From an uncultured Lachnobacterium sp. (GTDB lineage Bacteria > Bacillota > Clostridia > Lachnospirales > Lachnospiraceae): 19,830 bases of DNA. Position 1 is the stretch's first letter, and every line of letters starts with the position of its first letter. The stretch is from positions 1 through 19,830 of the forward strand of contig CAMFPD010000015.1 of NCBI GenBank assembly GCA_945971355.1, written 5' to 3'. Below, piece by piece: positions 1 to 6,649 of the stretch. Below the pieces are notes generated by a model, which had not been told where the DNA came from, ran no database searches, and saw nothing but the letters and a program-made list of their open reading frames with translations. The position numbers and the translations under genes were made by a program.

Positions 1-2
1 TG

Positions 3-683
3 CTTTTGGACCATGGTAAAAAGCGTGCTGAGGGTGCCGCTCAGGAGATGGTTGATCTGTACAAGAAGGTGCTTGTTGGACTCGATGGAGATATTGATGA
101 GAATACTCCTAATGAGAAGACAGGCCTTGCGATGAAGTCTATTACATCTGATGTGCCAAGCTCTGATGCAGGTGACACATCTGGCGAGATGGTGAATGAT
201 GGCTCATGGAAGTGTAATCTCAAGATTAATCCTCAGATTAATGAGTACGGAAACGGAATGGCTAATATCATTGATTTTGCCATTATAGACGAGAATGGTC
301 TTGTGACAAATACCTTGCAGAAGGGGACAAGCTTCACTATCAAGTCCAAAGTTAAGTTTGAAGCAGAAATCAATGATCCGATTTTCACATATACCTTCAA
401 GACCGTGAAGGGAACCGATATTACTGGAACCAATACAATGTTTGAGAAGAAATCAATCGGCAAGGTTATGCCAGGGGATATCTGTGTAGCATCATTTGAG
501 CAGAATATGGATCTGCAGGGAGGAGAGTACCTGCTCTCTATCAGTTGTACAGGATATCAGGGGGATGACTTCGTCGTTTACCATAGAATGTATGATGTGG
601 TTAATATCACTGTAATTTCCGACAAGAATACAGTGGGATTTTATGATATGAATTCAAAGGTAAGTATTGAGAAGGTAAATTAG
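3..683 (+). CDS. wzt: ABC polysaccharide exporter ATPase, C-terminal part (Wzt type), 5' truncated
   Basis: The gene enters from the left edge, so only about the last 226 codons are visible. The first ~25 residues (LDHGKKRAEG, then EMVDLYKKVL) match the stretch at the end of the nucleotide-binding domain of O-antigen/teichoic-acid ABC transporters; Walker A, Walker B and signature motifs lie outside the window. After a polar linker, residues ~70-225 look like the beta-sandwich Wzt C-terminal domain (AIIDENG, SKVKFEAEI, GGEYLLSISC, HRMYDVVNITV). In the E. coli O8/O9a systems this domain binds the modified end of the finished glycan and so selects the export substrate. The TAG stop at 681-683 is followed one base later by the next gene, implying translational coupling. 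The permease partner (Wzm) would be expected upstream. The ATPase identity is inferred from this C-terminal part. An internal TTG at position 6 is not a real start. Confidence 0.88.
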   Translation, partial: LLDHGKKRAEGAAQEMVDLYKKVLVGLDGDIDENTPNEKTGLAMKSITSDVPSSDAGDTSGEMVNDGSWKCNLKINPQINEYGNGMANIIDFAIIDENGLVTNTLQKGTSFTIKSKVKFEAEINDPIFTYTFKTVKGTDITGTNTMFEKKSIGKVMPGDICVASFEQNMDLQGGEYLLSISCTGYQGDDFVVYHRMYDVVNITVISDKNTVGFYDMNSKVSIEKVN

Positions 684-684
684 G

Positions 685-3600
685 TTGGATATTAAGACTA
701 ATAAATCGTATTTAGATATAAAAAATAATATTGTCAGATTCTTACGATTTGACGGCAATGAGAGAGTGCTGGTTCTTGGAGAGGATGCAGCCTCATACTG
801 CGATTTCCTTCGTGATAGAGTTGCTGTTGTAACAAGCGAAGTGTCTGAACTTGAAGCGGTTGATGTGGCAATTCTTGTGGGAAGCTTTGATGATACAGTT
901 GCTACTATTATGGATATCAAACTCAAGCTGTCAGACAAGGGATACTTTGTTATTGCCTGTGAGAACCGCCTGGGACTTACTTATTTGGCTGGTCGAAGAG
1001 ACGACACAGATGGTGCGTTTTTTTCTGGAATAGAGGGAACATCCAAGGCTCATTCAGCCAGAGAATGGAGAGGGATCCTCGAAGAGTGTGGACTTGGTGA
1101 TTATGAATTCTTCTATCCCTATCCAGACTACAAATTGCCACTGTGTATATACAGCGACAAATTTCTGCCAAAGAAGGAAGAGCTAAACAGGAATATCTGG
1201 AATTATGGCACAGAGAGGGCTGTGCTTTTTGATGAGGAGAAGGCATTTGATTCAATTATAGAAGAAGGCCTTTTTCCAGAATTATCCAATTCATTTCTCA
1301 TTATGCCAAAGACTGATTTGGCATATGTGAAGTTCTCTGAGAATCGTAGTGAAGGATTTTCGATTTATACTGAAATCTCTCAATGTGATAATTCGCATAA
1401 AGATAATGATATTGACGTAGAAGCATGTGATAAATGTGAAGATAATTTTACACGTAATGATGCAATTACAAAGTTTAAAGATGATGCGGTAGCCAGATTC
1501 ACTGTGAAGAAGTATGCATCCAACAAGTGTGCAACAGCACATATTGCAAGGCTTAAGTCCATTGAAGAGAAGCTGCAGGCAACCTATGTCGGGACAGCAC
1601 TTGGTGTGGCAGATTGCGCTATTGCAGAGAATAACTCTTTTGTGGAATTTGAATTTGTAAAGGGTGGAAGCTATGCTGATGAACTCTATGCTCTTATGGA
1701 CAATCAGGAAGCTTTTGCAGGTAAGTTGGATGAGTTTATCAAGCTTATAGTGTCAGGTAAACAGCGTGAGTTTTTACGCTCAGGGGAATTTGACAGAGTA
1801 TTTTTGTCAAAGCTTTCAGAAGGAGATTTAGAAGATGCTGCAGTTGATGAACTTCTTGCTGGGGCTAAATCACTTTACACTACTGATGTTGATTTGATTC
1901 CTGACAATGTGATCACAAATGATAGTGGTAAGTACATCATAGATTATGAGTGGTCCTTTGATTTTGCTATACCAGTAAAGTTTGTTATATATCGAGTTGT
2001 CAGATATTTGAAGATTAACGCTGACTACCTGTATGAGAGATATGAGATTTCGAATCAGGAGATGAGGCTTTTTGATTTGATGGAGAGAAGCTTCCAGCAG
2101 TATATACAGGGACAGGAAATTCCTCTTAGAGAATTGTACAGTCAGGTGACACCTGGGGTGGTACATGGCCCAACGCTAATTAATGAAGCAATCAGAGAAC
2201 TCAGAGAGAAGCGCCTTCAGGTGTATATGTTCTCTCCAGACGGAATAAGAGAATGCCCGGAGGCATCTGTCAGATTTAATGGCGGAAAGCTTGAGACTGA
2301 GATTGCTATTCCAGCTGGTGTGACGGATGTGAGACTTGATCCCGGCGAGCGGCAGTGTATCTGTCATGTTAGTAAGCTTTATTTGAAAAACGAGGGGCAG
2401 GTTTGCTGGGGTACAGTTGATGGTAAGAAGCTTGGAGACAGTACTGTTATCCTTCCTCATATGGATCCTCAGATTTCCTTTGCCAGAACTGGCAGGGAAG
2501 AGGATGTGCTTGTTCTTGCCATGGAGATATATATGCTCGAGCCGGAGGGCATGGATGCAGTATATCATGATTTGCAGGAAAAACAAGAAATAATTGATGA
2601 GATACCAAAGCTTAAGGCTCAGATGGAGAGCTTACAGCATAAGCTCGATGAAGAGATTAGAATAAAAGAAATTAGAACGGAGGCTTCGCTTCAGGAAATG
2701 GCTAATTTGAAGAATAGAAAGGTATGGAGATTATATGAAAAATACCTTTCAAAAAAGGGACAGACAACAGACATGGGTCATCTGTTTTCGTTTATTGATG
2801 GTTCATACTATGATTGCGATGAGAACTGCTACAATATCGTAGGATGGTTTGCAAGTGATGCTGGTATGGGTGAGGTTGCCAGAGTATATAGTGGTGACGA
2901 GATACTTGAGTTCACAATGGTAAGAACTGCAAGAGATGATGTAAAGGAAGGAATTGCAGTCCTCAGGGACCGTGGTGATTTAGGTTTTGAAATCAGAATC
3001 CCGCTTGACAGGAATAAGAAATATGATGGACTTCGCCTTAATATTTTACATGGCAATGGAGTGAATGAGGATATCTTCGTGCTTTCAGGGGAAGAACTTG
3101 CGGCTGAGATAAAGGAAGCAAACATAAAGGTTTTTATAGACGATGCGAGAACCAGAAAGAATACGGTTTACATCACAGGTTGGACATACAGCAAGCATGG
3201 AGATGTAGATGTGGAAGTAATCTCCGCTGATGGCAAAACAGTTGATAAGGAAATAATCTGGAAGGAAAGACCTGATGTAAATAAAACTATTGGTCTTGAT
3301 AAGGGGACTAAGGTTGGCTTCCTTATGACTTTTAACCGCAGTGATGTGGATGGTCAGATTGCTGTTGTATTTAAGGCGGCAGATGTTACTAGAAAAGTTG
3401 AATTCGATATGTCTGAGCTCGATGTGAATGGGGATTACATGCTCCAGTATGAGAGAGCCAAGAAGGATATGTCTTATATCAAGAAATACGGATACAAGCA
3501 GTACAAGAGACATCTTGGAGAGCTTCTTGACAAGGCTGAGACTGAGTATGACGTATGGTTTGAAAAGCACAGAGTGACTGAGTCTGAGCTTGCTGCCCAG

Positions 3601-5259
3601 AGGAAGGTGAAGTTTGAGTATGAACCAAAAATCAGTATCTGTATTCCACTTTATAATACCCCACTTCAGTTTTTGAAGGCTATTGTAGACTCAGTTGTTT
3701 ACCAGTCTTATGGTAATTGGGAGCTTTGTCTGGCAGATGGAAGTACCAAGGATGAGGTTGGAGAGTATATAAAGGAGCACTATGGCAATGACAGCCGTAT
3801 CGTGTATGAGCGTCTTGCAGAGAACAAGGGTATCGCTGGCAATACTAATGCATCCCTTGCCATGGCTACTGGTGAGTTTGTGATGCTCTCGGATCATGAT
3901 GATGTCCTTGAGTTAAATGCTTTGTATGAGATTGTATCTGCCATAAACAAGGACAAGAATATAGAGATTATCTACACTGACGAGGATCTCACAGATGAGA
4001 CAGGAGAGATTTTCTCTTCTCCACGTTTCAAACCTGATTATAACAGAGAGATGCTTTGCAGTATCAATTATATCTGCCATATCTTCATGGTGAAGAAATA
4101 CATCATTGATGAGGTTGGTGGATTTAGAGAAGAATTTGATGGAGCTCAGGACTGGGATTTGATTCTTCGCTGTTGTGAGAAGAGTGAGCATATCTGTCAT
4201 ATTCCTAAGGTACTTTACCACTGGAGAGCCCATGAGGCATCAACAGCTGGAAATCCAGAGAGTAAGACTTATGCTATAGAGGCTGGTCGCAAGGCTCTAG
4301 AGGAGCACTACAAGAGAGTTGGACTTGAGGCAGAGCTTGTATACACAGATATCTTTATTTTGTTTAGAACAATTATGAAGGTGAAGGGGGAGCCGAAGGT
4401 ATCTATTTTGATTCCGAACAAGGATGCGAAGGAGACTTTGGATACTTGTGTACAGTCAATCCTCAAAAAGTCAACATATCAGAATTATGAGATAATAATT
4501 ATTGAGAATAACAGTACAGAGGATGAGACCTTTGCTTATTACAAGGACCTTGAAGCACAGGATGCTCGTATCAGGACTGTTTTTTACGAGGGAGACTTTA
4601 ACTACTCTAAGATTAATAACTTTGGTGCTAAGTCTGCTACTGGAGACTACTATATTCTCTTAAATAACGACACTGAGGTGATTGAACCTACATGGATTGA
4701 GGAGATGCTTGGTTACTGTCAGATGGATGATGTGGGAATTGTTGGTGCTAAGCTTTTGTATCCTGACGATACAGTTCAGCACTGCGGAGCTGTAATCGGT
4801 GTTGGTGGTTTTGCGGGTCATATCCTCACTAACTCAAAGGCTGATGACGCAGGATACTTTGGAAGACTTAAGGCCATTCATGATGTATCTGCAGTTACAG
4901 CAGCCTGTCTTATGATTAAGAAGTCCAGCTTTGATGCAGTAGGTGGTCTCACTGAGGAGTTCAAGGTTGCTCTTAATGATATGGATCTCTGTCTCAAGGT
5001 TAGAGCCCTTGACCAGAAGATTGTAATGAACCCTTGGGCAAGACTTTACCACTATGAGTCTAAAACCCGTGGCTTTGAGGAAACACCTGAGAAGCATGAG
5101 AGATTCAAAGCAGAAATCAAGAGATTTAGGGATAAGTGGTCTGATATCCTCACAGAGGGTGATCCGTACTATAATCCTAACCTTACACTTATGTATGGAG
5201 ACTGCAGTATCAGAGGACGGCATGAGCACTTTGATATAGTGGAAGAAATAGAAGCTTAA
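685..5259 (+). CDS. giant multidomain protein: methyltransferase-like, kinase-like, coiled coil, beta domains, two GT2 domains
   Basis: Cytoplasmic polysaccharide enzyme of 1524 residues, starting at TTG with GAGAAGG (669-675) nine bases upstream and one base after the wzt stop. Residues ~15-180 resemble a class I SAM methyltransferase (VLVLGED at 28-34, CENRLGL from 92), but the glycine-rich SAM loop is poor, so activity is doubtful. Residues ~195-450 resemble an APH/protein-kinase fold: VKKY (274-277) as the lysine strand, FEFVKGGS (322-329) as the hinge, then D403, N408 and D420 (IDYEW) as a catalytic-loop/metal set. A beta domain is followed by a coiled coil (~629-676) and two beta domains (~700-915, with RPDV at 862 and GF at 878). 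GT2 domain 1 starts at ~981 (D1070-H-D-D, D1099-E-D); GT2 domain 2 at 1239 (NND ending D1329, H1456-YES). Both GT domains keep their acidic motifs. The sugar is unknown; rhamnose is a guess from context. It resembles WsaE and WbdD/WbdA-type polymerase-terminators. Confidence 0.85.
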   Translation: MDIKTNKSYLDIKNNIVRFLRFDGNERVLVLGEDAASYCDFLRDRVAVVTSEVSELEAVDVAILVGSFDDTVATIMDIKLKLSDKGYFVIACENRLGLTYLAGRRDDTDGAFFSGIEGTSKAHSAREWRGILEECGLGDYEFFYPYPDYKLPLCIYSDKFLPKKEELNRNIWNYGTERAVLFDEEKAFDSIIEEGLFPELSNSFLIMPKTDLAYVKFSENRSEGFSIYTEISQCDNSHKDNDIDVEACDKCEDNFTRNDAITKFKDDAVARFTVKKYASNKCATAHIARLKSIEEKLQATYVGTALGVADCAIAENNSFVEFEFVKGGSYADELYALMDNQEAFAGKLDEFIKLIVSGKQREFLRSGEFDRVFLSKLSEGDLEDAAVDELLAGAKSLYTTDVDLIPDNVITNDSGKYIIDYEWSFDFAIPVKFVIYRVVRYLKINADYLYERYEISNQEMRLFDLMERSFQQYIQGQEIPLRELYSQVTPGVVHGPTLINEAIRELREKRLQVYMFSPDGIRECPEASVRFNGGKLETEIAIPAGVTDVRLDPGERQCICHVSKLYLKNEGQVCWGTVDGKKLGDSTVILPHMDPQISFARTGREEDVLVLAMEIYMLEPEGMDAVYHDLQEKQEIIDEIPKLKAQMESLQHKLDEEIRIKEIRTEASLQEMANLKNRKVWRLYEKYLSKKGQTTDMGHLFSFIDGSYYDCDENCYNIVGWFASDAGMGEVARVYSGDEILEFTMVRTARDDVKEGIAVLRDRGDLGFEIRIPLDRNKKYDGLRLNILHGNGVNEDIFVLSGEELAAEIKEANIKVFIDDARTRKNTVYITGWTYSKHGDVDVEVISADGKTVDKEIIWKERPDVNKTIGLDKGTKVGFLMTFNRSDVDGQIAVVFKAADVTRKVEFDMSELDVNGDYMLQYERAKKDMSYIKKYGYKQYKRHLGELLDKAETEYDVWFEKHRVTESELAAQRKVKFEYEPKISICIPLYNTPLQFLKAIVDSVVYQSYGNWELCLADGSTKDEVGEYIKEHYGNDSRIVYERLAENKGIAGNTNASLAMATGEFVMLSDHDDVLELNALYEIVSAINKDKNIEIIYTDEDLTDETGEIFSSPRFKPDYNREMLCSINYICHIFMVKKYIIDEVGGFREEFDGAQDWDLILRCCEKSEHICHIPKVLYHWRAHEASTAGNPESKTYAIEAGRKALEEHYKRVGLEAELVYTDIFILFRTIMKVKGEPKVSILIPNKDAKETLDTCVQSILKKSTYQNYEIIIIENNSTEDETFAYYKDLEAQDARIRTVFYEGDFNYSKINNFGAKSATGDYYILLNNDTEVIEPTWIEEMLGYCQMDDVGIVGAKLLYPDDTVQHCGAVIGVGGFAGHILTNSKADDAGYFGRLKAIHDVSAVTAACLMIKKSSFDAVGGLTEEFKVALNDMDLCLKVRALDQKIVMNPWARLYHYESKTRGFEETPEKHERFKAEIKRFRDKWSDILTEGDPYYNPNLTLMYGDCSIRGRHEHFDIVEEIEA

Positions 5260-5296
5260 TATATACAATTTGAAGAATGGAATTGAGGAAAAAGAA

Positions 5297-6604
5297 ATGA
5301 AAATGTTTGTGAAAAAGGGAATAGCTGTTCTTGTATCCTTTTCACTTTTTGTGGGAATGCTTTTTGTTCCAACAAAGAGGGATACAGTTTCAGCTTCTGA
5401 TGAAAAGCTTGTTATTGTACTTGATCCAGGTCATGGGGGCAAAGATGGTGGAACTCAGAATACTCACGATGGTCTCACCTATGTGGAGAAAAATATTAAT
5501 CTATCTATTGCCAGATACTGTATGGCGGAGCTTCAGAAGTATTCTAATGTGGAAGTGTACATAACAAGAGGGGATGATTATACAGCAAATCTCGAAGATA
5601 GAGTAAAGTATGCAGCAGATAGAGGAGCCAATGTATTTGTGAGCCTTCATTGTAATTCCAATAAGAAATCTTCTATAAATGGTGCAGAGGTTTATTATCC
5701 AAACCAGAGCTTGTATCCAACAATAGGAACAGTTGGACAGGGGCTGTCAGCATCTATAATAGGACAGATTACAAAGCTTGGAATAGGTAATGGTGGAATT
5801 CATACGCGAAATTCTGAGGATGGGGAGAAATACTATACTGGAGAGCCTAGTGATTACTATTCAGTAATCCGTGGAGCTAAAAAGCATGGCTTTGTAGGAA
5901 TTATTGTAGAGCATGGTTATCTCAGCAATGCTTCTGACTGTGCTCACTATTTCCAGACAGAGGCGCAGCTTAGAAATTTTGGAGTGGCTGATGCTATTGG
6001 GATTGCACAGTACTATGGTCTTGCCAAGACGGTATACAATGGGGTGGATTATAGTATGGTTTACGATCCATATTATTATCTTTCAGAGAATCCGGATCTT
6101 GCAGCTGCATTTGGTGCAGACACAGAGAGAGGCTTATGGCATTTTGTGAATTTCGGAATGAAAGAGGGCAGAGTAGCTTGCGAAAATTTTGATCCGAATT
6201 ACTATAAGAAAAATAATCCTGATCTGGAATCAGCGTATGGCGACGATATGGGTGCCTACTATAATCATTTTATGAATTATGGATATACTGAGGGCAGAAA
6301 GGGCTGTGAGGATTACAAGTATATATACAGAGGTGTAGATTACTCTGCTGTGTTTGATCCATTTTACTATTTACAGCGAAATCCTGATTTGGCAGCCTAT
6401 TACGGTTCGAACAGAATGGCATCACTTGAGCACTTTGTGATTTTTGGAATGAAGGAAGGGCGTCAGGGGTGCGCTGGTTTTAATGTATTTGCATATAGGG
6501 ATAATAATGCAGATGTATGTGCTGCCTACGGTGATGCGATTGAGGGTTACTACCTGCACTTTATAAACTATGGACAGTACGAATCTAGAATTGCAAGTTA
6601 TTAA
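5297..6604 (+). CDS. secreted N-acetylmuramoyl-L-alanine amidase (Amidase_3) with C-terminal repeats
   Basis: Predicted zinc amidase that cleaves the bond between N-acetylmuramic acid and L-alanine in peptidoglycan, outside the membrane. ATG at 5297 is chosen because GAGGAA (5285-5290) lies six bases upstream and the protein then begins with a clean signal peptide: MKMFVKK, a hydrophobic core (GIAVLVSFSLFVGMLFV) and a likely cut near SAS-DEK. An upstream in-frame TTG (5270) has no such support. The Amidase_3 domain spans ~35-245 with the expected zinc and catalytic residues: H46 (DPGHGG), E64 (VEKN), H118 (SLHCNS) and E205 (VEHGYLSN). Residues 250-435 are four ~48-residue repeats in A-B-A-B order (NPDL, HF, FG/YG and EGR in most copies), probably for binding wall or glycan. 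It lies 37 bases after the giant GT gene in the same direction, so it is probably co-transcribed. The family call is firm; the role within the locus is inferred. Confidence 0.92.
   Translation: MKMFVKKGIAVLVSFSLFVGMLFVPTKRDTVSASDEKLVIVLDPGHGGKDGGTQNTHDGLTYVEKNINLSIARYCMAELQKYSNVEVYITRGDDYTANLEDRVKYAADRGANVFVSLHCNSNKKSSINGAEVYYPNQSLYPTIGTVGQGLSASIIGQITKLGIGNGGIHTRNSEDGEKYYTGEPSDYYSVIRGAKKHGFVGIIVEHGYLSNASDCAHYFQTEAQLRNFGVADAIGIAQYYGLAKTVYNGVDYSMVYDPYYYLSENPDLAAAFGADTERGLWHFVNFGMKEGRVACENFDPNYYKKNNPDLESAYGDDMGAYYNHFMNYGYTEGRKGCEDYKYIYRGVDYSAVFDPFYYLQRNPDLAAYYGSNRMASLEHFVIFGMKEGRQGCAGFNVFAYRDNNADVCAAYGDAIEGYYLHFINYGQYESRIASY
6044..6601 (+). repeat. A-B-A-B protein-coding repeats at amidase C-terminus
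   Basis: Within the amidase, two successive units of 97 codons (291 bases) begin at 6044 and 6335, both opening with VDYS then DP and YYL. Each unit contains an A half (YYL..NPDLAA, HFV.FGMKEGR) and a B half (YY or YR, then NN.D..AYGD, YY.HF.NYG). A halves resemble each other more than their B neighbours, so a pair was duplicated after an earlier single-repeat duplication. The last copy is shortened to end at the stop codon. Confidence 0.85.
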
Positions 6605-6649
6605 TTATAATTGTAATTTTAAAATATATTTGGGACATAAGAGTTGATT

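Noticed and set aside
3085..3570. Reverse-strand open frame of 161 codons inside the giant GT gene
   Set aside because: It is antisense to a gene with clear domains, has no ribosome site and encodes no recognisable protein; the same applies to other antisense frames such as 2176-2586 and 4834-5268.
5270..5296. TTG start for the amidase
   Set aside because: The ATG at 5297 has a good ribosome site and gives a standard signal peptide; the extra nine residues are charged and would precede it.
6606..6611. TATAAT before the second tandem GT2 gene as a promoter
   Set aside because: No -35-like hexamer at 16-18 bases upstream; the stretch is simply AT-rich.
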